From Pueribacillus theae (GTDB taxonomy: Bacteria; Bacillota; Bacilli; Bacillales; UBA6769), in NCBI RefSeq assembly GCF_003097615.1, contig NZ_QCZG01000026.1:1-56085 (forward strand): a DNA stretch of 56,085 nucleotides. Direction: 5' to 3'. Positions 17,410 through 25,679 of the stretch are shown here, piece after piece. The notes under the pieces were generated by a model. It worked only from the letters and a program-made list of their open reading frames with translations. It had not been told where the DNA came from and made no database searches. Both the position numbers and the translations under genes were made by a program. The first letter of the stretch is position 1. The number at the start of each line of letters is the position of its first letter.

Positions 17410-18537
17410 TTAAATCAATGTCATGATGAGAGTGAAAACCCCGATAAAAATGACAGCAGGGAGAGCAATCCACCTTTTGAAACGAAACCAGACCACATTT
17501 GTTAATTCTTGCTCAAACGGGACAACTGCAAAAAAAGAGTTATCTAACATTTTTGTATAAAGGGCTTTTAACCAATCATTTACAGCAAAGCAGGAACAAA
17601 GAAAAACGATCCATTTTAACACAACAGGTGAGACGGTTATCGCGTACATTGTTACGATCACAAACTGACAATATAGGATTAAATGGCTTTTATTGCGTAA
17701 AAAAGCTTTTATTAAAAGCTCCAAAAGTCCATTCTCACTGTTTCGTTTCTTAAAAATCCTTCTTGATTTCCGAAATAAGACAACGGGTTTTTTCCTTTGA
17801 TCCGTTATTTCTTTTTCCACTTCCATTGAAAAATTTAAAATAAGTTTAATGTATCGAATTCGTTCTGCATGCTCAATTTCGATTTCTTTGTAAAACAAGC
17901 GGTTTGTTTTGATGATTTTTGTTAGATGGAACATGACAATAATAAAAATAATAACTATACTTAAAACCCCAAGTATTACTGAATCTGTATATAAAATCAC
18001 ACGAGCTGTCACAATGAATGTTAAAGGAAAGAAAATCCATTTATACAGTGCGCGATTCATTATTTTTTTCAGCGTTAAAAAAAGAAGCCGGAAAGCACAA
18101 ATTTCAAGGAACAACAATAAAACTTCCATTGGTGAAAATTGATAAATACGAATGACAATCGGCAAGATCACAATAAAAATGAGCGCGACCCCTGCAACTA
18201 ACTGAAAAACTGAAAAAAGGAAACTGTGCAGCTTTAATTGGTAAAAAAGTTTCTTTCGTTGGATGACATACAATAAGTCAGCTTCCCTTACATATGTTCT
18301 AAAATTCCCTCTCGTCGAAAGTAACAGCACAAGAAGCAGTAGGATAGAAAAAGGAAATTCCTCACTCCAATACAGATGGATGTTTTTCCAAACATCAGCA
18401 TACAGAAAAGGAATAAGAATCATTGCCGGGATAGCCATATACAAAATAATGGTCCAATCAAAAACGGATCGAAGCACACCCCATTGAAACTTCCACTCTT
18501 GAATCAATCTCTTACGAAATAATTGCCTACCTGACAT
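17410..18537 (-). CDS. EcsB/YthQ-type ABC transporter permease
   Basis: A polytopic membrane protein of about 375 residues with six to eight hydrophobic helices and long basic cytoplasmic segments (RRIFKKRNSENGLLELL). Its N-terminus (LFRKRLIQEWKFQWGVLRSVFDWTI) and organisation match the ABC_EcsB family. In B. subtilis, EcsAB affects protein secretion, competence and processing of membrane peptides; the paralogue YthPQ is uncharacterised. The ATG at 18537 is preferred over an upstream GTG at 18546. It overlaps the ATPase gene by about 11 nt, so the two are coupled. Confidence 0.87.
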   Translation of the reverse strand: MSGRQLFRKRLIQEWKFQWGVLRSVFDWTIILYMAIPAMILIPFLYADVWKNIHLYWSEEFPFSILLLLVLLLSTRGNFRTYVREADLLYVIQRKKLFYQLKLHSFLFSVFQLVAGVALIFIVILPIVIRIYQFSPMEVLLLFLEICAFRLLFLTLKKIMNRALYKWIFFPLTFIVTARVILYTDSVILGVLSIVIIFIIVMFHLTKIIKTNRLFYKEIEIEHAERIRYIKLILNFSMEVEKEITDQRKKPVVLFRKSRRIFKKRNSENGLLELLIKAFLRNKSHLILYCQFVIVTMYAITVSPVVLKWIVFLCSCFAVNDWLKALYTKMLDNSFFAVVPFEQELTNVVWFRFKRWIALPAVIFIGVFTLIMTLI

Positions 18538-19231
18538 ATGATTCACTCTCAGTTAATAAATCAAAACAATCAAAAAGAGAACCTTGCTTTAAACCACTTT
18601 TTGACCGTATCTCATCAAGTGTACCTTGTATAATAAGTTTTCCGTTAGAAATTAAAACAAACCGATCACAGATCTTTTCAGCTGTATCCAGCACATGGGT
18701 GGACATCAAAATCCCTGCCCCTCTATCCTTTTCTTTTTCAATCAATTGCAATAGTTTTTTAATTGCTTTTGGGTCAAGTCCCATAAAGGGTTCATCGATG
18801 ATATACAGAGCCGGTTGTTTTAGAAAAGCTAGAATGAGCATCACTTTCTGCTGCATGCCTTTTGAAAATTTTTCAGGAAAATGGTGAACAACGTCTCCTA
18901 ATTGAAAAAGGTCAATCAATTCCTCCGCTTTTAAGTTAAATTGCTCTTCATCTCTATCTAACGTGGAAAAAAGAAATTCGATATGTTCCCACATTGTCAG
19001 TCGATCGTAAAAGATAGGCCTTTCCGGAATATAAGCGTATTCTTTTACATGGATATTTCCCTTTACATTGTTCATGATCCCAAGGATTGATTTAATTGTT
19101 GAACTCTTTCCGGCTCCATTCGGACCAATCAAGCCTACGAGCTCCCCTGAATCTACCGAAAATTGAATATCTTTCAACACTGGTGAATCATTGGAATAAC
19201 CAGCTTTCTTAATATCAACTGATAGTAACAA
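18527..19231 (-). CDS. EcsA/YthP-type ABC transporter ATP-binding protein
   Basis: ABC ATPase of about 234 residues. Walker A GPNGAGKSST (about residue 36), signature FSKGMQQKVM (about 124, the SKGMQQK form typical of EcsA), Walker B LYIIDEPFMGLDP and H-loop STHVLDTAEK. A TTG at 19231, 9 nt after AGGAG, is the likely start. It is paired with the EcsB-like permease downstream. I cannot separate Ecs from the Yth paralogue without a tree. Confidence 0.9.
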   Translation of the reverse strand: MLLSVDIKKAGYSNDSPVLKDIQFSVDSGELVGLIGPNGAGKSSTIKSILGIMNNVKGNIHVKEYAYIPERPIFYDRLTMWEHIEFLFSTLDRDEEQFNLKAEELIDLFQLGDVVHHFPEKFSKGMQQKVMLILAFLKQPALYIIDEPFMGLDPKAIKKLLQLIEKEKDRGAGILMSTHVLDTAEKICDRFVLISNGKLIIQGTLDEIRSKSGLKQGSLFDCFDLLTESESYVR

Positions 19232-19376
19232 ATTTTTTTCTCCTTCCAACAGGGAGCATAAGAATTAATTTTACTAAAATCCCCTAATCAATCATAGCAA
19301 ATTTTTTTCGGAAAACTGATGCTTTTTCATAAAAAAACGAAGGCCACCTGAATTTCTTCAGATAAACCTTTGTAAG

Positions 19377-19637
19377 TTAATGATAATATTTTAAGCTGTC
19401 ACCTTCTCTATTTTTCGTTTGCCCGATTCCTTCTTTCGCGATTTTCTGCCGGAATTTTTCATACAGAAATAATGCAAGCATGTCAAAACGATCTTTTTCC
19501 GATAAATCATAAAAGAATTTTTCAACATCCTGATTGCTGAAGCTTTCCATCATCCCGGCAATGACAATAAAAGCATCTTCTTCATCACCAGTTAATTTAT
19601 TTTTATACAATTCATAAAGATTATCAATAAATTCCAT
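19377..19637 (-). CDS. Conserved small helical protein (DUF6154-like)
   Basis: An 86-residue acidic, helix-rich protein: FIDNLYELYKNKLTGDEEDAF, then a Met/Phe-rich middle and FLYEKFRQKIAKEG. It resembles the short Bacillus family DUF6154 by pattern memory; no function is known. ATG 19637 has CAAGGAG upstream; a longer frame to 19676 lacks a site. Stand-alone. Confidence 0.62.
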   Translation of the reverse strand: MEFIDNLYELYKNKLTGDEEDAFIVIAGMMESFSNQDVEKFFYDLSEKDRFDMLALFLYEKFRQKIAKEGIGQTKNREGDSLKYYH

Positions 19638-19777
19638 TGTCTCTTCTCCTTGTAAAAACATTTTCAACAAATACATTTAGCATAAGAGAAAACAACAAAT
19701 TTTATTCAGATTCCTATTGAAAATTATCTGGCATAAAAAGATGCCACGGTACACAAGCTAAAAATGAGGTGAAAAAA

Positions 19778-19981
19778 ATGAAAGAAAAGCGTAAAAAAGA
19801 GTTTGAATTTCCAACAGAAGCAAACATCCAAGGAGATGTAGGGGTTCAAGTAAAATTGAATCATTCTGTAAAAACAGAGGACAAGTTTGTGGGTGATTCA
19901 GTCGACGAACATAAAGATCTGGAAGCTGGAAATGAATACATTGCAGAAAAAGAGATCGGCCAGACGTTTCATAATTCTTGA
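19778..19981 (+). CDS. Small hydrophilic hypothetical protein (67 aa)
   Basis: Not recognised. A charged, probably disordered 67-residue protein beginning MKEKRKKEFEFPTEANIQG and ending acidic (DEHKDLEAGNEYIAEKE). The binding site GAGGTG lies 7 nt before ATG 19778. It has the composition of small Bacillus spore or stress proteins, but I cannot assign a family. The IS200/605-type hairpin at 20025 follows directly. Confidence 0.6.
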   Translation: MKEKRKKEFEFPTEANIQGDVGVQVKLNHSVKTEDKFVGDSVDEHKDLEAGNEYIAEKEIGQTFHNS

Positions 19982-20024
19982 TCCCATCCGTACCCAACCA
20001 GCCGCTCTATAAAGCAGACACTTA

Positions 20025-20071
20025 ACTCCCACTTATGGAAGTGGGAGTCTTAGTAACGCCGCTGAGATAAA
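20025..20071 (-). mobile_element. Solo left-end hairpin of an IS200/IS605-like element
   Basis: A perfect 10-bp stem (ACTCCCACTT / AAGTGGGAGT, 20025-20048) with a 4-nt loop, then 15 nt and ATAAA at 20067-20071. On the minus strand this reads TTTAT, 15 nt, AAGACTCC, hairpin, the same arrangement as upstream of tnpB at 377-436. No transposase frame adjoins it, so it is a relic or a non-autonomous element. Nothing else convincing was seen between 19982 and 20226. Confidence 0.6.
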
Positions 20072-20226
20072 TGGCTTGACAAAACTTTGGATGCGCTTAT
20101 TATCGCGATCATTCTAGAGAAATTTCGGGAGGTTAAAAAGTAATTAGTTCGCCTTTAAAAGGAAGAAATAGTCTCCTTGTGAAGATCACCACTCTGCATG
20201 CAAGGGTGAAGCAATACAGCAAGCGT

Positions 20227-20778
20227 TTAATCAGGTAGGCCTGGTGGGTAATAATATGGAGGCATTTTAAGCCAACCTCTCTTTTTCATTAAATCTTTCG
20301 CCTTAAATCCAAGAGACAATTTCTCTGTTTGAAATTTGAGAAACATAAGCCCCAGATCTGTTCGAAGGCATTGGCTTGCAGCTGCTGCACACAAATCTGA
20401 AGCAAAGACAAAATTTAGATTGAGCGTGTTAACCAATTCATCATCCGTAAACTTTGCACCTAGCGGAATGGCACCAGGCTCAGAATTTGGTTTTCGTTCT
20501 GGTGCAACAGGCAAAACAACCCCTTCTTTTCGCATAAATTCAGATATCTCTTCTTTATGCGATAGGGCAACTTTTAACGAATCCGTAAACAATTGCTTCA
20601 GTTCGGTGTCCGTAACTGTGTTCATGGCTACCTCTTCAATGGTTATAATGTTACCCACAAAAGCAAGATATGTCCAACACGCCATCACCTCACCGACATG
20701 CAATGGAGCCTTTTCATTATCTGTTAAAGACTGTATCACTTTCGTTGCCGCCTCAATCATTTGTGTTATGCTCGGCAT
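20227..20778 (-). CDS. DUF3231 family protein
   Basis: A 183-residue, helix-rich protein of the DUF3231 family, which contains ferritin-like four-helix repeats and is common in spore-formers. Seen: LHVGEVMACWTYLAFVGN near residue 25, FTDDELVNTLNLNF (about 108) and the Pro/Tyr tail PPYYYPPGLPD. Larger relatives hold two such units; this is the single-unit form. The tail resembles coat-associated proteins, so a spore role is possible but unproven. ATG 20778 follows GGGAGGG. Confidence 0.8.
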   Translation of the reverse strand: MPSITQMIEAATKVIQSLTDNEKAPLHVGEVMACWTYLAFVGNIITIEEVAMNTVTDTELKQLFTDSLKVALSHKEEISEFMRKEGVVLPVAPERKPNSEPGAIPLGAKFTDDELVNTLNLNFVFASDLCAAAASQCLRTDLGLMFLKFQTEKLSLGFKAKDLMKKRGWLKMPPYYYPPGLPD

Positions 20779-20956
20779 ACAATAACCCTCCCGTTCATCG
20801 ATTTCTATGCTATTTTTTGTCCCTCTCCTATGAAATATTCATCAATATTCTCAAAAAAAATTAAAAGGACAATTCCCAAATCTGCTTGGAATCGCTCTGT
20901 ATCAACATTTTTATGGGTAAAGCAACAAACCCGCTTCTTTATTGAAATCGCAATTG

Positions 20957-21199
20957 TTATTTCTCGCCGAATTTAATGAATGTCTTTTCATCTTCAATTA
21001 AACCGCAGACCGCACATTGAATTCTACGTTCAGGACCATTATAGCCCTTATGGAAAGGCCCTGGATCCTCTTGATTCTCAAATCGTTCCATCACTTCTCC
21101 TGTCTGCGGATCCAATCGGACCGCATACGCAGCCTGTTCAATAATATTAAATCGAGACCGGTTCGTTTTGCAGTTAGGGCAGCAATATCGCGTACTCAT
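20957..21199 (-). CDS. Small zinc-ribbon protein (80 aa)
   Basis: Two cysteine pairs, YCCPNCKTN at residues 5-12 and CAVCGL near residue 62, frame a central acidic, Pro/Gly-rich segment ([20 protein letters not shown]). This is a split zinc ribbon typical of small Bacillus nucleic-acid-binding or adaptor proteins. ATG 21199 has GGGAGG about 6 nt upstream; a longer frame to 21229 lacks a site. Function unknown. Confidence 0.75.
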   Translation of the reverse strand: MSTRYCCPNCKTNRSRFNIIEQAAYAVRLDPQTGEVMERFENQEDPGPFHKGYNGPERRIQCAVCGLIEDEKTFIKFGEK

Positions 21200-21283
21200 A
21201 AGAACCTCCCTATTGTTAGTCATATCCATTATGATGCCCGATAACAGCCATTATTATTTCAAGCATGGTTTTTCGCTTAATAA

Positions 21284-21313
21284 TTGACAGAGCCCTGCGT
21301 AATCGGCTATTGT
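21284..21313 (+). promoter_or_regulatory. Probable sigma-A promoter of the ABC-F leader
   Basis: TTGACA at 21284-21289, an 18-nt spacer and TATTGT at 21308-21313. This would start transcription near 21320, just before the leader ORF. Confidence 0.6.
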
Positions 21314-21344
21314 TGTATTAACTTAAAATAGCTGAAAGGGTGAC

Positions 21345-21475
21345 CCAACTACATGAAGTGCTAATCCTATTTTCGAAAAACACAATTGAAGGCATTTCTT
21401 TTGCGGATTTTTCTCTGCTTTTTTGTGATGCCTTCAATCAGATTTTTCAGAATAGGATTGGATTTCTATAGTTGG
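21345..21475 (+). promoter_or_regulatory. Leader hairpin and antiterminator arm
   Basis: Three nested perfect stems: CCAACTA 21345-21351 with TAGTTGG 21469-21475; AATCCTATT 21363-21371 with AATAGGATT 21451-21459; ATTGAAGGCAT 21385-21395 with ATGCCTTCAAT 21428-21438. The alternative partner of the 3' arm is decisive: TTCAGAATAGGA 21446-21457 is perfectly complementary over 12 bp to TCCTATTCTGAA 21556-21567, which is the 5' arm and loop of the terminator. Confidence 0.82.
21353..21364 (+). CDS. Three-codon leader peptide (Met-Lys-Cys)
   Basis: ATG AAG TGC TAA, preceded 9 nt upstream by AAAGGGTGA (21335-21343), a strong binding site with no other gene to serve. It sits at the base of the leader hairpin, and its stop codon overlaps the hairpin arm at 21363-21371. 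Very short upstream ORFs of this kind precede ABC-F resistance genes in other Firmicutes. Confidence 0.65.
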   Translation: MKC

Positions 21476-21550
21476 ACTTGAAAGGAAGCCGCCGCTTATT
21501 TAATTGAATAAGCGATGTATTGGCGTTTTTCTTGATGTCCCTTCTATTCT

Positions 21551-21586
21551 ATGCCTCCTATTCTGAATGCAAATAGGAGGCATTTT
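21551..21586 (+). terminator. Attenuator terminator in the ABC-F leader
   Basis: A perfect 12-bp stem, ATGCCTCCTATT 21551-21562 with AATAGGAGGCAT 21572-21583, followed by TTTTCTGTC, only 40 nt before the ABC-F start codon. An in-frame ATG at 21551 is part of this stem and not the real start. Confidence 0.85.
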
Positions 21587-21625
21587 CTGTCTCCAGAACT
21601 TAATGAAGATGGGGATGATGAACTT

Positions 21626-23194
21626 ATGTTAATCGAAGCGAATAACGTAAAGCTTTATGCAAAAGATCGCCTGTTAGTGGATATTGATAAACTACAAATT
21701 CAAGAAAATGACCGAATCGGCTTGGTTGGTAAAAATGGAAGCGGCAAGACGACTTTATTGGAAGCGCTAGCTGGAAAAAAGTTGCCCGAAGAAGGCACCA
21801 TTTCCATCTTTACCACTTGTGAACTTATTCCTCAGCTGAAAAGAAGGGATACGACCAAAAGCGGGGGTGAAGTGACGCAGGATTATATGATTGAAGCAAT
21901 GGAAAAAAACCCTGAAATTCTCTTGGCTGATGAACCAACGACAAATTTGGATACGAGCCATATCGAATGGCTGGAAAAGAAACTGGTGAAATGGCAAGGC
22001 GCTTTCGTCCTTGTCTCCCATGACAGGGCATTTTTGGATGCGCTTTGCACGAAAATATGGGAGATTGATGAAGGCCATTTGAAAGAATACAAAGGCAACT
22101 ACTCCGACTATGCCGAGCAAAAAGAATTAAAAAAGACTCAAGAGAAACTTGCTTATGAAAAATATGAAAAAAAGAAAAAACAGTTGGAAGAAGCCTTGAA
22201 ATTGAAAACAAAAAAAGCAGAAAGAGCCACTAAAGCGCCAAAAAAAGTAAGTCAATCAGAAGCGAAAATCACCGGAGCCAAACCGTATTTTGCAAAAAAA
22301 CAAAAAAAGCTGCAGCAAACAGCCAAGGCAATTGAAACAAGATTAGAGAAGCTCGAAAAAGTGGAAAAACCAAAAGAAGCGACACCGATCAAAATGAACG
22401 TGCCAAATGAAGAAACCTTTAAGGGACGCATTGTTCTGCGTGTGAAAGATGTTCCGGGTACGATCGGCGATCGGATTCTTTGGAAACCGGCGAGCTTTCA
22501 TATTCGAGGCGGTGACAAACTCGCCATTATCGGCCCAAATGGAAGCGGTAAAACGACACTCTTAAAAAAGATCGTTCATCAGGATGATGGGATAAGCCTC
22601 TCCCCATCCGTAAAAATTGGCTACTTTAGCCAAAGCTTAACAATAGTAGATACGAAAAAAACGATTTTAGACAATGTCAGATCCACTTCAAAGCAAGATG
22701 AAACATTGATTCGAACTGTACTTGCCAGGCTCCGCTTTTTCAGGGAAGATGTTTATAAACGGGTAGGCGTGTTGAGCGGCGGCGAGCGGGTAAAAGTAGC
22801 CTTAGCGAAGTTATTTGTTAGCGACATGAACACGCTCATATTGGATGAACCGACAAATTTTCTTGATATAGAAGCCGTTGAAGCACTAGAGTCCCTTCTA
22901 AAAGAATATGAGGGAACCGTCATTTTTGTCTCCCATGATCGGCGTTTTATTGAAAACATTGCCACTCGAATCCTTGAAATTAAACATCAAGAAATAAAGC
23001 TATTTGAAGGTAACTATAAAGAATATAAACATCATAAACCACAAGAAAAGCGAAATACCAAGGAAGATAAACGGCTTATAGTAGAAACAAAAATATCAGA
23101 AGTGTTAAGCCGCCTAAGCATTGAGCCTTCCCCTGAACTGGAAGAGGAATTTCAGAAGCTTTTAGACGAAAAACGGAAATTGGATGACGAGTAA
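21626..23194 (+). CDS. Vga-type ABC-F ribosomal protection protein
   Basis: ABC-F ATPases of this group bind the ribosomal E site and dislodge lincosamides, streptogramin A and pleuromutilins. About 522 residues. The first ATPase domain has Walker A GLVGKNGSGKTT, the shortened Vga-type region CELIPQLKRRDTTKSGGEVTQ and Walker B ILLADEPTTNLD. A Lys-rich interdomain linker with KPYFAKKQKKLQQT carries the antibiotic-resistance-determining tip. The second domain has GPNGSGKTT, LSGGERVKVALAK and LILDEPTNFLD. ATG 21626 aligns with the N-terminus of Vga(A); upstream in-frame codons belong to the terminator. Leader structures imply antibiotic-induced attenuation. Confidence 0.9.
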   Translation: MLIEANNVKLYAKDRLLVDIDKLQIQENDRIGLVGKNGSGKTTLLEALAGKKLPEEGTISIFTTCELIPQLKRRDTTKSGGEVTQDYMIEAMEKNPEILLADEPTTNLDTSHIEWLEKKLVKWQGAFVLVSHDRAFLDALCTKIWEIDEGHLKEYKGNYSDYAEQKELKKTQEKLAYEKYEKKKKQLEEALKLKTKKAERATKAPKKVSQSEAKITGAKPYFAKKQKKLQQTAKAIETRLEKLEKVEKPKEATPIKMNVPNEETFKGRIVLRVKDVPGTIGDRILWKPASFHIRGGDKLAIIGPNGSGKTTLLKKIVHQDDGISLSPSVKIGYFSQSLTIVDTKKTILDNVRSTSKQDETLIRTVLARLRFFREDVYKRVGVLSGGERVKVALAKLFVSDMNTLILDEPTNFLDIEAVEALESLLKEYEGTVIFVSHDRRFIENIATRILEIKHQEIKLFEGNYKEYKHHKPQEKRNTKEDKRLIVETKISEVLSRLSIEPSPELEEEFQKLLDEKRKLDDE

Positions 23195-23199
23195 GTAAA

Positions 23200-23224
23200 G
23201 AAATGGCAGAAACTCTGCCATTTC
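23200..23224. terminator. Intrinsic terminator
   Basis: A perfect 10-bp stem (GAAATGGCAG / CTGCCATTTC) with a 5-nt loop, directly after the ABC-F stop and facing the converging methyltransferase gene. Confidence 0.8.
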
Positions 23225-23246
23225 TTACTAGGTTTTGCAATACTTA

Positions 23247-23717
23247 TTATGCATTACTACAACAAAATACATAGGCTGGCGGAATATTTCTATACTCCCA
23301 CTTTATATCAATCTTTCGAAAATACTGGCTGATTAATCCCTTTTTGAATTGCGTGTATTGGAACGTGATAAATTTCCCACTGTCGCCTAGAAGTTTCTTT
23401 GTTTTTAATAAAATCGTATGGGAGACATTCTCAGGCAAACTTGCAAAAGGCAAGCCAGACACGATATAGTCTACCCGCGGAAGATTGTACTGATTAACAT
23501 AGCTGTCAATATCCTCAGCGGAACCATTTATAATCATAACATTCTTTTTATCCTTAAATTTGTCATTTAATATTTTACAAAATTCTTTATTATACTCAAT
23601 CAACACGACAACTGTATGCTCGTTTCTCTTTTCCAACATTTTATCAGTAAATACTCCCGTACCAGGACCATATTCCAAGATACATTTTGCAGTTTGAAAA
23701 TCGATGCAATCCATCAT
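23247..23717 (-). CDS. Class I SAM methyltransferase (PmtA / rRNA-adenine-methylase-like), start disrupted
   Basis: Rossmann-fold methyltransferase. Seen: SAM motif ILEYGPGTGVFTDKML (about residue 13), acidic-strand VVVLIEYN, motif IV VSGLPFASLP (about 86) and ending AYVFCC. It resembles phospholipid N-methyltransferase/KsgA-like proteins. From ATG 23717 it has 156 residues, but similarity clearly continues upstream in the same frame (FTFLFQYFLKPRTVGAILP) to about 23807. There only an ATC could initiate; the ATG at 23814, which has a GGAGGG site, is in another frame. So the gene either uses a rare start or carries a frameshift near its start. The substrate is unknown. Confidence 0.75.
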   Translation of the reverse strand: MMDCIDFQTAKCILEYGPGTGVFTDKMLEKRNEHTVVVLIEYNKEFCKILNDKFKDKKNVMIINGSAEDIDSYVNQYNLPRVDYIVSGLPFASLPENVSHTILLKTKKLLGDSGKFITFQYTQFKKGLISQYFRKIDIKWEYRNIPPAYVFCCSNA

Positions 23718-23966
23718 TTTTTCGGCAAGTTTTGACGAGCTTGGAAGGATTGCTCCGACTGTTCTAGGTTTTAAAAAATATTGAAAAAGAAATGTAAAAG
23801 ATTTGATATTTCATCCCTCCGTGGATGCGAATGTATGGTTTTAGAATAGCACAAACCGAAAGACATGGTTGCAAAAATTTTTAAGCACTCTTATATCTAA
23901 AACGAAACCTTTATTAAATGCAAGTAACCAAAGAAAACTTTGTTTTACATGGGAGGAGCCATTTTT

Positions 23967-24959
23967 TTGAAAGCGAAATGTATTCGATTCCATAAGTTTG
24001 GAAAGCCTGAGAGCGTGTTAAAAATTGAAAATAAAACGATCCAAGATCCGAAAAATGATGAAATTCTTGTTCGTATGACGGCAAGTCCTATCAATCCTTC
24101 AGATTTACTGCCGATTCGTGGGGCATATGCTCATCGAATTCCTTTGCCTTCGATCCCCGGGTATGAAGGGGTTGGTATTGTGGAAGAAGTGGGTTCTTCC
24201 GTTTCGAAAGACCTTATCGGCAAACGTGTTCTGCCTTTGCGAGGGGAAGGCACTTGGCAGGAATTCGTTAAAACATCAGCGGAGCTGGCAGTCCCGATCC
24301 CCAGCTCTATTGACGATGGCGCCGCAGCGCAATTATATATCAATCCTATCACTGCATGGATAACTTGCACAGATATATTAGCGTTGAAACCAAATGATAT
24401 TTTACTCGTCAATGCTTGCGGCTCTTCGATTGGCCGTATTTATGCACAGTTATCCAAGCTTCTCGGTTTTCAACTCATTGCCATCACTCGAAATCATACA
24501 TATACGCAAGAGCTGCTGCAGCTTGGTGCATCCCAAGTCATCAACACATCAGACACACCGCTGCAGCCTGCTGTCATGGAATTAACGAATGGACGGGGAG
24601 TAGACGCTGCGATTGATTCTATTGGCGGTGTCGATGGTACAGAATTAGCTTTTTCCGTTCGCCCTAGTGGGTCGTTTTTAACGATCGGCCTGTTATCAGG
24701 AATTCCTGTCAATTGGAAAGAGATTTCAAAAAGAACAAATTTAAATGCTTCGTTATTTCATTTGCGGCATTGGAACAAACAAACCTCTGTCCGAAGATGG
24801 CAAGAGTCATTTAATCGTTTAATTTCTTTTATAAATGACAAAAAATTAACGCTTATGGCACCCCATGCTTATTTCAATCTACAGGAAGTGCGCAATGCCG
24901 TTCGTTGTGCCGAATCCTCTCAGGGCAATCGCGGGAAGGTGTTTTTAACCAATTTTTGA
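23967..24959 (+). CDS. MDR-family oxidoreductase (2-enoyl thioester reductase / quinone reductase-like)
   Basis: Zinc-independent medium-chain dehydrogenase/reductase, about 330 residues, NAD(P)H-dependent. Seen: N-terminal catalytic domain with ASPINPSDLLPIRGAY and PGYEGVGIVEEVG (about 65), the domain link LYINPITAW, and the cofactor-binding region VNACGSSIGRIYAQLSKLLG (about 150), whose Gly pattern differs slightly from AxGxxG. It best fits the MECR/ETR branch that reduces trans-2-enoyl thioesters, with quinone reductase as the alternative. The TTG at 23967 has GGAGGAG 8 nt upstream. No Zn-binding Cys cluster is present. Confidence 0.85.
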   Translation: MKAKCIRFHKFGKPESVLKIENKTIQDPKNDEILVRMTASPINPSDLLPIRGAYAHRIPLPSIPGYEGVGIVEEVGSSVSKDLIGKRVLPLRGEGTWQEFVKTSAELAVPIPSSIDDGAAAQLYINPITAWITCTDILALKPNDILLVNACGSSIGRIYAQLSKLLGFQLIAITRNHTYTQELLQLGASQVINTSDTPLQPAVMELTNGRGVDAAIDSIGGVDGTELAFSVRPSGSFLTIGLLSGIPVNWKEISKRTNLNASLFHLRHWNKQTSVRRWQESFNRLISFINDKKLTLMAPHAYFNLQEVRNAVRCAESSQGNRGKVFLTNF

Positions 24960-24971
24960 AAAAATGTTAAA

Positions 24972-25008
24972 ATAAGTCATCCCTTCTCTTATCGAAAGGA
25001 TGACTTAT
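24972..25008 (+). terminator. Intrinsic terminator
   Basis: An 11-bp stem (ATAAGTCATCC / GGATGACTTAT) with a 15-nt loop, 12 nt after the oxidoreductase stop. Confidence 0.7.
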
Positions 25009-25163
25009 GACGATAAGAAAAAACGTTAACTCGTTTTTTCTTAGGAAGCCGATTGGTTTAAAGTGGCGAATTCATCTGGATAATCGATATGAGGTATTCC
25101 ATTTGAGAGGTATGGTCTATGTTTCGGGCTATGTATTTAGTACTTTTCACCTACAAGACCCTT

Positions 25164-25679
25164 TCATTTTATTAAGTCTTCATTGGAACCTTCAATCCTT
25201 TTTAATAAATGACCTTGAAACAACTGTTTGTAACCTTCCAAGTCTTCATTTGTTGGAGGAGTTTCCGATCGTAAAAGCTCAATTTCAAAAATCTTTCCAA
25301 CACCTTCAACAGTGTCCAAGTGAAAGACAACATCATCTTTAGACCATACTTCCCTATCCTTTTTTATTTTTATTGCTTGACCATATAGTGAGGTAAAGAT
25401 GGAAAGGATTTGTGCGTCTTTAACTTGGTAATAATCAAATTCAATATTTGATTCTTGATTACTTCTACTGTAAACATAAACTAGTAATGATTCTTCATTT
25501 TCTATCCTTACTTTTATTCTCTTAGAGTTTGCCTTTGTCTCTGGATCGTATATTTTAAAAATATGATCTTCCTGCTGCTTCTTTATTATAAACTCAGCTT
25601 GAATTTGATTAAGTATTTCACGGACTTGAAAGAAATCCACGCAAAAGTACTTTGTATCTCTGCGAAGTTGAACTTTCAT
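25164..25679 (-). CDS. CYTH-domain protein (class IV adenylate cyclase / triphosphatase fold)
   Basis: About 171 residues. The CYTH tunnel fold is indicated by alternating charged strands: RIKVRIENEESLLVYVYSR, IEFDYYQVKD, KKDREVWSKDDVVFHLDTVEGVGKIFEIEL. The last segment is the hallmark DxVEGLGxFxEIE strand. The N-terminal ExExK signature is altered to KVQLRRDTKY, which may impair metal binding. Relatives are CyaB-like adenylate cyclases or inorganic/thiamine triphosphatases; substrate unknown. The start is uncertain (ATG 25679 or GTG 25688). The 5' end overlaps the remnant ABC ATPase frame. Confidence 0.75.
   Translation of the reverse strand: MKVQLRRDTKYFCVDFFQVREILNQIQAEFIIKKQQEDHIFKIYDPETKANSKRIKVRIENEESLLVYVYSRSNQESNIEFDYYQVKDAQILSIFTSLYGQAIKIKKDREVWSKDDVVFHLDTVEGVGKIFEIELLRSETPPTNEDLEGYKQLFQGHLLKRIEGSNEDLIK

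Noticed and set aside
20100-20224. Plus-strand frame reading SPLKGRNSLLVK and then TTLHARVKQYSK
   Set aside because: It looks faintly like a transposase tail, but I cannot place it in a family. There is no start codon or binding site, and it runs into the DUF3231 3' end.
21551-21625. N-terminal extension of the Vga-type protein from ATG 21551
   Set aside because: These codons form the 12-bp terminator stem, and the protein aligns with Vga(A) only from about 21626.
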